From Temnothorax longispinosus (taxonomy: Eukaryota > Arthropoda > Insecta > Hymenoptera > Formicidae): a stretch of 64,000 bases of DNA. The notes under the pieces were generated by a model. The model ran no database searches and was not told the DNA's origin. It was given only the letters and a program-made list of their open reading frames with translations. The position numbers and the translations under genes are program-made. The stretch lies in assembly GCF_030848805.1 (NCBI RefSeq), contig NC_092368.1, forward strand, positions 13,881,341-13,945,340. The letters run 5' to 3'. This document shows, piece after piece, positions 12,701 through 21,560 of the stretch (positions are counted from its first letter, which is position 1; every line of letters begins with the position of its first letter).

Positions 12701-14016
12701 CGCAACCAATCGCTGGCACACCTCCCCCGGATCCTTCGGAAAAATGCGCGGATCAAAAGATGATCCAACAAACTTGTACACACTTCGGGTTGGATTTGGT
12801 AAGCACATGAATAACACGTTCTTTTACAAAGCAAATAAATGTAAAGGCCCAAAAAAGTACAAGAATAGATACATAAAAGAGATATGAGAAATTAATATGT
12901 AATTGAGGAGAAAGAATATAGTTTTTTATATTTTTTTTTGTTTTAATTTTGTATTTTTAAATCTAGACACACACACATATATTGTGTTTAAGATAACAAA
13001 GCGTTATAACGTTTAATACTTTAGTATATTTCAGGTAGAATCGCAAATTTTGCGCAAATTTATCGCAAAATGTTGCAAGAGAAAACTTTCTAACTTAATA
13101 TAATCTTTCTTTTATCATACAGGAGCGGCCGCCACCTGTCCCTCCCAGTAGATCCTATACCGTGACCGGAAACACAAAACTTGGTTACCCGCAAACCAGG
13201 ATTATGAAAATGCCTTTTCCAGGTAGGAAATGTCATTTAAAATAGTTTTTGGTACATAAAGTATTAATATAAAACAAAAACATGCATAAATGTAATATTT
13301 GCCCGGAAAAAAATGTTTCATATATAATTATAATAAAATATATTTACATATGTTTGTTTTCTTTTGTATAATCTCTGTTCGTGTAAAGAAAAAAAATAAT
13401 TTAAAAAAAATTAAAAGGATAATTTTCGCATCTTTTTCAAAAAAGTGAAGTTTGAGAAAAAATTGTCTATATATAATTATATGTAATAATTATATAAAAT
13501 ATAATTATATATATAATATTAATCTCTAATCTCAATTTTACTTTTTGTAAAAAAAAAAAAATTCAAAAGTTATTTTTAATTATTTTTCTTATATATATGT
13601 ATATACGGACAGAAATTCTACAAGAGAAAAAACATGAAAATATTTTATATTATTAAAAATTTATGCTTAAACAACTAATATAAATGTATCAATTAATACT
13701 AAATCAATTCTGAGATATTTAATTAACAAACAGATTCCTAACTCATCAATTTTCAATTTTTATTTTATATCTGAGATTATGTGATTAATAATCGTGTAAC
13801 AATGTTTTAACGAATATTTTCTAAGTATTTGATACATAATTTAATATATAATTTTCAGAAGAGGGCGAAGGTGAAGTAGTCCTGTTGAAGGGAGAAACAG
13901 TTTTAGTCGTAGGTGCGTCACCCCGACGAGGCCATCTTGTTGTAGAACACAATAGTACTACATTACACGTGCCGTATCAATTTATGGAATTGAAACCTTG
14001 TAATATTAATGTTTAA
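4814..14016 (+). CDS. dachs: Dachs-like unconventional myosin, 3' 16 exons
   Basis: Exons: 4814-5170, 5505-5791, 7568-7739, 7816-7988, 8207-8366, 8462-8578, 8758-8993, 9635-9824, 10120-10397, 10735-10924, 11126-11297, 11635-11846, 12064-12326, 12523-12798, 13123-13222, 13859-14016. All phases agree and give about 1,112 residues plus stop. Order in this numbering: low-complexity leader 1-180; motor from about 185 to 930 with P-loop GTSGSGKT (273-280), switch I NSESSRIG (324-331), switch II DMFGFE (591-596) and actin-site PHFVRCIRSN; one IQ motif from 935 (IQSTWRGWHVRKR); proline-rich RPPPVPPSR (about 1030); and an SH3-like end (1062-1112). The P-loop lacks the usual glutamate of GESGAGKT, and switch I has E where N is normal. 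In flies, Dachs acts at the subapical cortex below Fat/Dachsous, promotes loss of Warts and biases junction tension. The Dachs assignment rests on motif pattern, tail layout and length close to the fly protein. Another divergent class, such as XVI-like, is the main alternative. The start codon was not found. Confidence 0.9.
5505..5791 (+). CDS. dachs: Myosin exon 2: leader to start of motor
   Basis: It runs from acceptor GTTCAG to donor GTAAGA, in phase 1 and out phase 0. The last third reads FDDLIHLPGPLTEDAVLKCL, the standard beginning of a myosin head (DDL-x-LP-x-LTE-x-x-V). Confidence 0.9.
6686..6752. repeat. TA microsatellite, two blocks
   Basis: About 15 TA units are followed by GACT and a second block that ends CTATATA…TAG. 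The blocks lie in a myosin intron. Confidence 0.95.
6830..6849. repeat. Perfect 20-nt palindrome
   Basis: TCGTTCATCATGATGAACGA is its own reverse complement, without a spacer. It lies inside a myosin intron. It could be a dimeric protein-binding site or chance. Confidence 0.9.
7568..7739 (+). CDS. dachs: Myosin exon 3: N-terminal motor strand
   Basis: It begins TNVGPILVCVNPYTDVG, the conserved (Y/T)xxxGxxLVxxNPY strand of myosin heads, and ends QAIILSG just before the P-loop. The acceptor is TTCCAG and the donor GTAAGA, phase 1. Confidence 0.95.
7816..7988 (+). CDS. dachs: Myosin exon 4: P-loop and switch I
   Basis: It carries the nucleotide-binding P-loop GTSGSGKT and, near its end, switch I (NSESSRI, with the following G in the next exon). 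Both differ from the canonical GESGAGKT and NxNSSRFGK at positions normally invariant in active motors. The donor is GTAAGT, phase 0. Confidence 0.95.
8207..8366 (+). CDS. dachs: Myosin exon 5: post-switch-I region
   Basis: It begins GHFIEV and contains YFLDQTRVI and EKNYHIFYQMLAGL. The latter matches the ExNFHIFYQLLAG signature that follows switch I in myosin heads. The donor is GTAATG, phase 1. Confidence 0.95.
8462..8578 (+). CDS. dachs: Myosin exon 6: upper motor
   Basis: It encodes LNLEGYNLKNLRYLQ and DEAEDAIRFQAWKACL, which occupy the place of the variable head segment before the LGI helix. It is spliced with GCAG and GTATGT borders, phases 1 and 1. Confidence 0.9.
8758..8993 (+). CDS. 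dachs: Myosin exon 7: LGI/ILHLGN helix region
   Basis: It contains LGIPFLDVVRVLAAVLILGN, equal to the MxxLGIxxxEQxxIxxIxAxILHLGN block of myosins, and then the surface loop to VKSVCDANM. The donor is taken as ATG|GTACTG, a weak match chosen because it keeps the phase and joins to the next exon's RDSLAKALY block. Confidence 0.85.
8994..9634 (+). other. Myosin intron 7
   Basis: AT-rich intron of 641 nt with no recognised element. Confidence 0.8.
9635..9824 (+). CDS. dachs: Myosin exon 8: RDSLAKALY block and loop insert
   Basis: It starts SNMTRDSLAKALYCRTVATI, matching the conserved RDALAKxLYxRLF block. It then carries a Ser/Asn-rich insert before switch II that is longer than in common myosins. 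The donor is GCAG|GTCTTT, non-consensus after GT but the only one giving the phase (1) needed by the following exon. Confidence 0.85.
10120..10397 (+). CDS. dachs: Myosin exon 9: switch II
   Basis: It encodes FIGILDMFGFED, in which the DxxGFE of switch II is intact, followed by LEHLCINLCAETMQHFYNTH, the counterpart of SFEQLCINYANEKLQQFFNxH. The donor is GTAAGC, phase 0. Confidence 0.95.
10398..10734 (+). other. Myosin intron 9
   Basis: AT-rich intron of 337 nt. The only structure seen is an 11-bp inverted repeat at 10524-10549 (TTTTCCATATG, 4-nt loop, CATATGGAAAA). Confidence 0.8.
10735..10924 (+). CDS. dachs: Myosin exon 10: relay/lower motor
   Basis: It encodes TGLLSMLDVEG, matching GIL-x-LLDEEC, and FGIQHFAGRVTYDTSDFL, matching FxIxHYAGxVxYxxxGFL. 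The donor is GTAGAT, phase 1. Confidence 0.95.
11126..11297 (+). CDS. dachs: Myosin exon 11: NKD block
   Basis: It begins DTNKDVVPDDLVAVFYK, the KNKDxxxxDL helix of myosin heads, and continues to the loop 2 region. The donor is GTAAGT, phase 2, and the next exon starts in the matching phase. Confidence 0.95.
11298..11634 (+). other. Myosin intron 11
   Basis: AT-rich intron of 337 nt with nothing recognisable. Confidence 0.8.
11635..11846 (+). CDS. dachs: Myosin exon 12: actin-binding HFVRCI site
   Basis: It contains ISTLTQDFHTRLDNLLRTL and PHFVRCIRSN, the actin-interface loop (PHFVRCIxPN), and then QIRSLQVLETV from the SH1 helix region, without the usual reactive cysteine. The donor is GTAAGA, phase 1. 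Confidence 0.95.
12064..12326 (+). CDS. dachs: Myosin exon 13: converter and IQ start
   Basis: It begins YPHRMRFKAFNARYRLIAPF, the FP-x-R-x-x-FxxFxxRYxxL converter block, then HIFLSEG (VFL-R lever entry), and ends KAATAIQ, the first half of an IQ motif. The donor is GTAGGC, phase 0. Confidence 0.95.
12523..12798 (+). CDS. dachs: Myosin exon 14: IQ motif and Thr/Gly-rich tail
   Basis: It completes the IQ motif with STWRGWHVRKRW, a probable light-chain or calmodulin site. It continues as a Thr/Gly/Pro-rich linker with repeated GTGTGT-like residues and no recognised fold. It is spliced with TTCCAG and GTAAGC, phases 0 and 0. Confidence 0.9.
12799..13122 (+). other. Myosin intron 14
   Basis: AT-rich intron of 324 nt with a short CA run near 12967. 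Confidence 0.8.
13123..13222 (+). CDS. dachs: Myosin exon 15: proline-rich segment
   Basis: It opens ERPPPVPPSRSYTVTG. RPPPVPPSR fits a class I SH3 ligand (RxxPxxP). This is notable because fly Dachs binds the SH3 protein Dlish/Vamana through its C-terminal region. Linking this motif to that partner is inference. The donor is GTAGGA, phase 1. Confidence 0.9.
13223..13858 (+). other. Myosin intron 15 with repeat copy
   Basis: 636-nt intron. Its middle part (13417-13652) is a copy of a dispersed repeat also found near 19 kb and 48 kb. Confidence 0.8.
13417..13652 (+). repeat. Dispersed repeat family R1, copy A
   Basis: It begins GGATAATTTTCGCATC and continues through AGTGAAGTTTGAGAAAAAAT and a TATAATTA-rich core, ending near ACAGAAATTCTACAAGAGA and AAAACATG. 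The same order of blocks is seen at about 19021-19290, and the second half again at about 47920-48030. It has no coding capacity, and its class is unknown. Confidence 0.7.
13859..14016 (+). CDS. dachs: Myosin last exon: SH3-like segment and stop
   Basis: It encodes EVVLLKGETVLVVGASPRRG and then HLVVEHNSTTLHVPYQFMEL, ending CNINV and TAA. The pattern of a GE turn, a GHLVVE strand and a VPxxFxEL end is that of an SH3 fold lacking its ALYDY start. It could also be a family-specific tail. Confidence 0.9.
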
Positions 14017-14337
14017 TGACTTTTATGACACTATTTATTTGACTCCATTTTTAAAGACTTGAGAAAAGACTGTTTATATATAATATTGTTTCCTTCATAC
14101 AAAATTTTGATAAATTTATACATTTCTAATATAATTAAATAACATTCTAAATTTATTAATCCTCTATGAACTAATCTAATTTTGGAGTAAAATCTACATA
14201 AAAGTGAACATACACATAATTTATACATATATCAACCAACCTATTTCTAAATTAAATAAATTTAAGTTTAAAAAATTAAGAAAATATTATATTGCATTTA
14301 AAAAATTTATTATATTGAAAATTTTATTTTATCTTGT

Positions 14338-14338
<1 letters not shown>

Positions 14339-14387
<49 letters not shown>

Positions 14388-14388
14388 A
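14339..14388. repeat. TC microsatellite
   Basis: About 20 uninterrupted TC units, 320 bp beyond the myosin stop codon. Confidence 0.95.
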
Positions 14389-14781
14389 ATTATGTTTCAT
14401 AAATGGGTTTATCATTCTTTTTTAAAGAAAGTAAATTAATTTGACCATGGAGGATTGATAAAATAAAAGTGTTATTAATTTTTTTCAAAGGCTCGTTGGT
14501 TGTATTCTTTCCGTGTGCGAGTTTGTTTGATCTCGATCATGACTGTCGTCTCACGTCTGCCAATTAATTGCCATAAGATCATCTCAGAGTACGCCGGCAA
14601 AAGTTAGGGTAGGTGATTAGTATTAAGAGAGAGAGCCGGCGGCATCACTCGCGGTGGAGTCAGCTCTAAAGGACAGTGAACTTCGTCCTCTAATTAATTA
14701 CACCTCCTGTTAAACGAGCTTAACGCGGAAGTCACAGCGGCCGTGCTTATCGCTCATTTCAGACACGGCATACTGACTTAC

Positions 14782-14836
14782 CCTAAGCTGTTCGTCTTCC
14801 ATGTAGATAAGATTCTCGCAAAGAAGTCTAGGGTGC
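14782..14836 (-). CDS. Possible small exon of an unidentified gene
   Basis: On the - strand, an acceptor TTCTTATCAG is followed by 55 nt and a consensus donor GTAAGT. One frame reads HPRLLCENLIYMEDEQLR and includes an ATG (MEDEQLR). It lies about 1.5 kb downstream of a CpG-rich patch with a - strand donor at 16341. The exit phase (0) would suit the other - strand candidate at 3137-3260, with the whole myosin gene inside the intron. No homology is recognised, and chance is a real possibility. Confidence 0.2.
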
Positions 14837-15329
14837 CTGATAAGAAAAGTGTAAGCCAAAAATTGCAAGGATAATAAGTTAAAGTCAAACAGAATAATAT
14901 ATGTTTTCGAGTTGATTGTGATTTACATTGAAAAATGTGCACAAGATGGACAAAAGACCGGTTTAATTGGATGTTAAGTTAACGTGTTCAATAAATCGTA
15001 GAATTTTTATGTTAAAATTATAACTACAGGTCTAAGTCTTTCAACAAATTGGCAGCTAATCCTTTTTACGGTATCATATGTTATTAACTATATTTCAAAT
15101 GGTAGATAAATATATCTATAAATACATATCTATATATATAATTCTCTTTTTATATTTCGTTAAAAATTTATTTAAAATAATCAAAATACGTATGGCTTAC
15201 AGTTATTTTTATCAAGTACTGTACAGCCTTATATGTAGAAGTATTTTCAAAAATAATGAATATAATATGTATACTTGCAGCAGGTTACGGATTATTCGTG
15301 TAACTTATATAAATATAGAATATGCACAT

Positions 15330-15420
15330 TTTTCTCTTTCTCTTCCTCTCTCCCTTCCTCCTTTCCTCCTTTCCTCCTTTCCTCCTTTTCCTCTCCCCCT
15401 CTCTCCCTCTCTTTCTTTCA
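15330..15420. repeat. Polypyrimidine tract with CTCCTTTC repeats
   Basis: About 90 nt of almost pure C/T on the + strand, including four tandem CCTCCTTT units. It is a simple repeat. Confidence 0.9.
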
Positions 15421-18041
15421 TACATATATTAAAAAAGAGAATATATGATTTTATTGTAATACTTTTTACCAACAGTATTTGTTTTAAATTTCTAGTACCA
15501 ATTAGAAAACACTGCCACAATAATATATCTGTATTGTTAGATCTGTATGCTAGTTTATAAATAATTATAATTATGATACTGAACCTGGTACTGTTACCAT
15601 AGAGAGAAAAATCCATTTTGTATATACACGATCTCGTTTATTCACCGATTCCAAGATGAACCCAGGAATGAAAGAGTAAATTACAAATTTATAATGTAGA
15701 TCTTTTGGAAAATATACGGAGCCTGTATATAAAGTTCTAACTGTATCGAGAATGTATGGTTTCAGATACCAGAGCAATATAAAGCATATATATATAGATA
15801 TACGTATATGAGCAATTGTATGCGTCAAAGAATATAAAATTCAAGTACACGCACCTTTGAAGAAAGGGCAATTATAATGGTTGTTATCGATTTTTTCCAG
15901 TTTTCCCGCCATTAAAATAAATTTAAACTAGGTTTTTATTTGAATATTTTTTATTTTTCCATTTCTGACATATGATTATATTCATAGATTATAGATAACA
16001 ATTAAAATAAAGTTTAATTTCAACAGAAAGAATATAATTTAAGAAAAAAAAATAATATAGAGTATGGTTAAAAGTGTCCAATAAAATGCAAAGTACGTAT
16101 TAAACATTTTTTAGGAAAATAAAATCCATAAGAAACACTTTTCTCGATGACTATTAAGATAAACGTTTGAATATATGCAAATTTTTTAAATAATTTATTT
16201 TTAAATAAAAAAAGAAGATTACTAAGGTTTACAACCATATAAGAAAATTGTGTTTCTCGTGGTGTAAAAGAATTGCATACCCGGAGAACTAGGAATTCAA
16301 GAAATTGGAAATTCTAAAATCTAGCGTGTGTTTTGAGCTTACCTGTATGTCGGAATGCACTGGCTTTGATGCGCAACGCTAAACACGTACCGCGGAATTC
16401 ATCTCACGAACGGAGGGAGCTTTATAGCGAGAGACGCGAGATAGAGAAGAAGCGCGTCGCGAGCGTTCCTCTTCTGTGTTCTTACGTAAACAAATCTTTA
16501 AGCTGGCCGCGCGCGCGCGGCACCGACGCTACGCGACGTTGACATGCGCTATGCATTTACCAGAAAGTGGTAAAATGTGATCTCGCAACCTATGGTACAA
16601 CCTTAAATTTACAATAATTTAATATTAAAAGAAATATGATAAAAATAAAAAACTGTAATTAAAATATGTGAAGCTATACTTATAAATGTATAAGATGCAT
16701 TTTTTAAGAACACGCGCACATTTCGAATAAAAGACAAAAGAATTTATTACCCAATATTGCCATTATGAAATTAAGAGAATGATTTCTTGATCATTTTGAA
16801 CAGTTTAATATAGTAACATTCTGTATAAAATAATATTTTGCTTTATTTAAATAATTTTTCTAATCCAGTCTAATATATTTCATTGTAAGTTCACTGAGAA
16901 TTGAAAATAATAGGATGCTGGTTGGACATTATTTATTATAAAAACATGTATCCTAGATTACTATAAAAAATATAAAGATAATATTTGTTTATTAATAAAA
17001 TTGTCTTAAATTTAATCTTATTTTAATTGCGAATATATATTGTTCAAATTGATGTTATCAAAAATCCTTTCTGAATAAGTTGCATCAACGGAATGCATTG
17101 TACGTCCTGAAGAAAGGGAGCACGAAAATCTCAAAAGCGAGAGAGGAGCAAAACCAGGAATGAGGAACGAGATCGTGTATTCTACGTCAGGGATTCCAGG
17201 CGCCGCCGGAACGTGGTATGGCGCAGATGTATGTGTTTCTCGCTCTGTGAAAGCTCTACGAAGATAACGATATTGAATCGCAATGTCTCGGACATCGTCG
17301 TTCGACCGTCGCGATCCGTTCGAATGCACCCGACTGACCCGCTTCCGGCCATCTCGCCGGGGGAATCCCGTGAAATCCTATAGCAGACGGAGGGCTGCTA
17401 TGATCGACTCCGACACCTTAGGCGTACCGTAGAACGAGAAATCAATTGGCGTCATACAGAGTGAGATCTCTGAGAAGAAATATTTCTCAATTTTCAATTT
17501 ATTATATTTCTTTATTTATTTATTTATAGCCTATTTCTACGATTAATTATTTAAATCGCTAATCTATGTGACGCGTAGATTAGATTAGAAACGTGTTAAA
17601 TAATATAAATTTTTATATTATAATATATTTTCGCGCGTGTGCGTTTTTGTTACATATATTCTTTTACGACGAAGGAATAAGAAACAATTCTTTCCAATTT
17701 TTGATGTATAATTTAGTGATTTTCACGGAATTTGCATTTCAACGATAGCACTTTATTTCGTCTGCTACAACTATTACATAACTGCAACGGACAGCTTAAG
17801 TTGTACCGCGAGCGTTGAGCAGCGGCAGGTGCATCGTCTTTCGCCTTTAATAACCAATTCGTGCAGCCGTCAAGCTTTCGAACTTGCCACAAAAGCTCCG
17901 ATTGTTCCGCGGAACGTCGGAAGACGTAAGAACGAATTCGCGAATCCCTCGCGAGACTCCGCCAATCAAAAGCTGCATAATATCGCGAATATTAAATTTT
18001 TCACCCCCATCCTCCTCGTCCTTTTTTCCCGTTCTCCAAGC

Positions 18042-18065
18042 GCTGCTGCTGCTGCTGCTGCTGCT
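18042..18065. repeat. GCT trinucleotide repeat
   Basis: Eight GCT units. The reading frames over it do not look like real exons. Confidence 0.95.
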
Positions 18066-19020
18066 TGAAATGCTTTTTTTTAATATATGCCCAGAAAATA
18101 TTGACAGTTAAATTTAATGCTGATTGGTCTATGTACATTTACAAATAAAACGTCGAGAAAAATTTATAGAAATGTTATGAATTTTTAATATTTCTAAAAG
18201 ATAAGCCAAGAAAATATAGACTATTATTAAATATCTTAGCACTTGGATTATTAAATATATAATTCTCATTAATTTTTAAATATATAACTTAATTTTATTA
18301 TATTTTGTGATCAAATACATCACATGTAAAAGAAACAGATATAAATTAATTTTGTATTTTTGTAAACCAGGAAAGTTTTACAAATCTATTATTTAAAAGG
18401 ATATTGGTAAAACATAAAATTTTCGTTAAACAAACAGCATAGAACATTTTGTATAGAATGTTTGTTTTCATTTTTCGGAATAAAAGAAAAAGAATTTTAT
18501 TTAAATCATATTATTCATATTTAAGCTCAAAAGGTTGATCGATACTGCATTCATATATGTGTATATAAAAGTTGAATGTAAAAAGATTAATTTCTCGCGC
18601 GGCAAACAGCTGTGGCGAACGCAATAAATGTGTCGAAAGGCTGAGGGCTGAGCGTCCTGCAAGGCGATTGCGTCGGAGGCATGCTGGAGAACGATAGACG
18701 GCCGATTGAAATGCAAATGGTGGCGGTCGACATTATTTCGATCCCGGTCACGTGTACGTGTCGGCGAGTGCGCTTGTTTCAAATTCGATCGCGCCCTTTT
18801 CCCGGGGTGTCACGACACGCAAATAAGCGACGTCCACGTTACAAAAATCCCGCTATCAAACCGCAACCAATGCCGGGCGTTCACTGTTCAGCGGCGCCAT
18901 CGCGCCTGGAGATAAGCTGCAGTTTCAATTACGTTAAAGCGCGTACGTGTACCGCTATTTTATGTCTGCGACAATCTATAGTACAAAAGTTAATAATAAG
19001 AAGAAAAATTAGAATTTAAT

Positions 19021-19290
19021 TTAAAGGATGATTTTCGCATTTTTTTCCACAAAAGAGTGAAGTTTGAAAAGATAAGAAAAAATTGCCTATATATGTAATA
19101 ATTGTATATAAAATATAATTATTATATATAGAATATTGTAAATCTAATCGCAATTTTATTGTTTGTATATAAAAAAACAACGCAAAAATAATTTTTTAAA
19201 ATTAATTTCCAATTATTCTTATTATTATTATCTTTCTTATATATTCAATCAGAAATTATACAAGAGAGAGAAAACATATATAAACAATAT
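19021..19290 (+). repeat. Dispersed repeat family R1, copy B
   Basis: Same block order as copy A: AAAGGATGATTTTCGCAT, then AGTGAAGTTTGAAAAGA, a TATAATTAT-rich core, CAATTTTATTGTTTG, and an end at CAGAAATTATACAAGAGAGA and AAAACATATA. Confidence 0.7.
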
Positions 19291-19711
19291 TTACATGTAA
19301 TCATATATAAAGAATTTTTCAACAGAAATACACTAAAAAAAGAAACCTTAAAAAACTATATCTCAGAATATTACTTATATAAATTCAAACTATGATTTTT
19401 GCAGAATAGCCATTTAAAACTACATAATATTACTCCTTCTAAATAGAAAAATAAAGATATAAGTTAACGATATATGTTTACCAAATTTTTTATTTTTAGT
19501 ACGAAAAAAACTAAGCAAAACAAAGTTAAAATAAAATCTCTGGAAAAATTTCGTACTTGAAGTTGATTAAAAATCATGCTTCACTATTTATTACCTCCTA
19601 AAACTTAATTTGTTCAAAATGTTTTTATCCATAACGTAAAATGTTCTCGTATCTAAATGTTTTATATTTTTATTGGGGAAATCCAGAAATTAGTTTATGC
19701 TGCTACATTTA

Positions 19712-19857
19712 GGACGGTATTCATAATCGGTTCTTATATTTTAAGACCATCTTAAGTACAATCTTAAGATGTCGTTAACCAATCACAGAGCCGTATTTGC
19801 ATCTTAAGATATTACTTAAGATGGTATTGAAATAAGATCTGATTATGAATACCGGCC
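19712..19857. mobile_element. MITE, PIF/Harbinger-like
   Basis: 146-bp element with imperfect terminal inverted repeats of about 60 bp (left start GGACGGTATTCATAATCGG, right end matching ATTATGAATACCGGCC). It is flanked by TTA on both sides (19709-19711 and 19858-19860). A 3-bp TTA duplication is the signature of PIF/Harbinger elements. There is no coding capacity, so it is non-autonomous. Confidence 0.85.
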
Positions 19858-20397
19858 TTAGAATTTGTAAAAACTGATGAAGCATAGAGAACGTGTTAAT
19901 TCTATTTTCGAATGTTGCGGGGTGAACGCGGCATTTGCAAATATCCAGATAAAGTTTCGTAACACAAAAGCGCATCGCCGATATCGTAACCCCCATAACG
20001 CGAACAGTTGATAAAGCCACTGCACAAAAGTCTGAACAGTATTGACAAGTATAGGTACGCGTCAAATCTTCGATCGATTTTATCGGTTTCAATTTTTTTT
20101 TCTGGACGCGACATACAATCGCCGAGCACAATGATAATTCGCACTATTTGACGAAGCGTGCAACAGTGGAAAACCAATAAACAGCGTAAAACACGCCCGG
20201 AAATGTCTGTATTGTTGATCAATAATCGCTTTTTCGAAATGCTTTTTAATCCGTGGCCAATATTTCTTTACAATCGTGCTATTTGAATTCGGTTTACAAA
20301 GTATCTCATAATAAAACGCCCCGTACGTAAATATATAATAATTTATAATAAAAAATTGATCTCCTCTATTATTTTTTATATATTAATTTCTATTTTT

Positions 20398-20940
20398 TAA
20401 AATAAGTTGGTTTATTTTGACCCAACTGGCCAATTGATACTGGAATTGCACGACGTTTCGACCGAATTCCGGTTCTTATCGAGTGCCTTTGTTCGAGTAA
20501 CACCGATCCGCATAACAAAATTAATTGCATCGTTGATGTGGTGTCCTGACTACATCAAGATAAACGCAAAGAATTCTTATGCGTTCCAAAACAAACGGTG
20601 ATACATGAGATTAAAAACGTCACCAGCCATATCGAGGCAACAACGTCCGAACAGTAAGACAGTCAAAGTCGAACTATTTCCCAGTTCGGACGTTGTTGCC
20701 TCGATATGGCTGGTGACGTTTTTAATCTCATGTATCACCGTTTGTTTTGGAACGCATAAGAATTCTTTGCGTTTATCTTGATGTAGTCAGGACACCACAT
20801 CAACGATGCAATTAATTTTGTTATGCGGATCGGTGTAACTCGAACAAAGGCACTCGATAAGGACCAGAATTCGGTCAAAACGTCGTGCAATTCCTGTATC
20901 AATTGGCCAGTTGGGTCGAAATAAACCGACTTATTTTGAA
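20398..20940. repeat. Long inverted repeat with 255-bp arms
   Basis: The left arm is 20398-20652, the spacer is 31 nt (20653-20683) and the right arm is 20684-20940. By eye I count about seven differences between the arms, all in the outer 110 bp. The inner ~145 bp match perfectly. The arms are not simple sequence and include CCTCGATATGGCTGGTGACG and its complement. It could be a fold-back transposon or an inverted duplication of another element. A transcript would form a very long double-stranded hairpin. No clear target-site duplication was seen. Confidence 0.95.
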
Positions 20941-21179
20941 TTATTTGCTGGCGACTGAAATTGTTTTGTTTATTCTATTTTTTATTTAGCAGAAATACTT
21001 TTCTATTAACTATTACTATTATAATTATTATTATTTTCCAAATAAATCAATTAAAAGCAATTTATCGGTGAAAGCACACTAATATTTTGCTGTTTAAAAT
21101 AGTTACGGAAAGTTCAAAACCATCTTAATATATTCGAATCTATTATTAAGAGACTCACAAAAAATCTCATCTCACTTTG

Positions 21180-21560
21180 ATCTCTAAATCTCTAAATCTC
21201 ATAGAGTGATTTCGCCAATAATATACCGGAATGATACGATCTCACTCTAAAGCTAAATAGTAAGTCACGATTCACTAAAGATCGACTAATAAATAATTCT
21301 AACGGAGTGAAGTTTTCCACTCAAAATTGTAGACTGACATAATTCGATCACTTCTATGGTCACTGATCTACTGCACTCGAAAAGAGCGCTCTTTCACTCA
21401 AATAGAGTGCGATTTCACTCCAACTCATAAAACGCAATTTTACTCTTTCTTAGAATGGCAAATTACTCAAAGTGCACAGGCTCAATTTTCACTTGCTTTT
21501 CAAATTTTACTCGTTTTGAGAGATATTTCACTCTTCGACTTTTAGAGAGTGCAATATGCT
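21180..21560. repeat. Dispersed repeat family R2, copy 1
   Basis: It starts at CTCTAAATCTCATAGAGTGA and TTTCGCCAATAATATA, runs through many GAGTG/CACTC motifs, and ends near CACTCTTCGACTTTTAGAGA. The same beginning and end are found at about 30765-30990. It is probably a degenerate non-autonomous transposon, with CTCT-AAA and TTT-AGAG ends roughly inverted. Confidence 0.65.

Noticed and set aside
15078..15560. 160-codon frame on the + strand
   Set aside because: It is composed of AT-rich sequence and the polypyrimidine tract, with no plausible protein.
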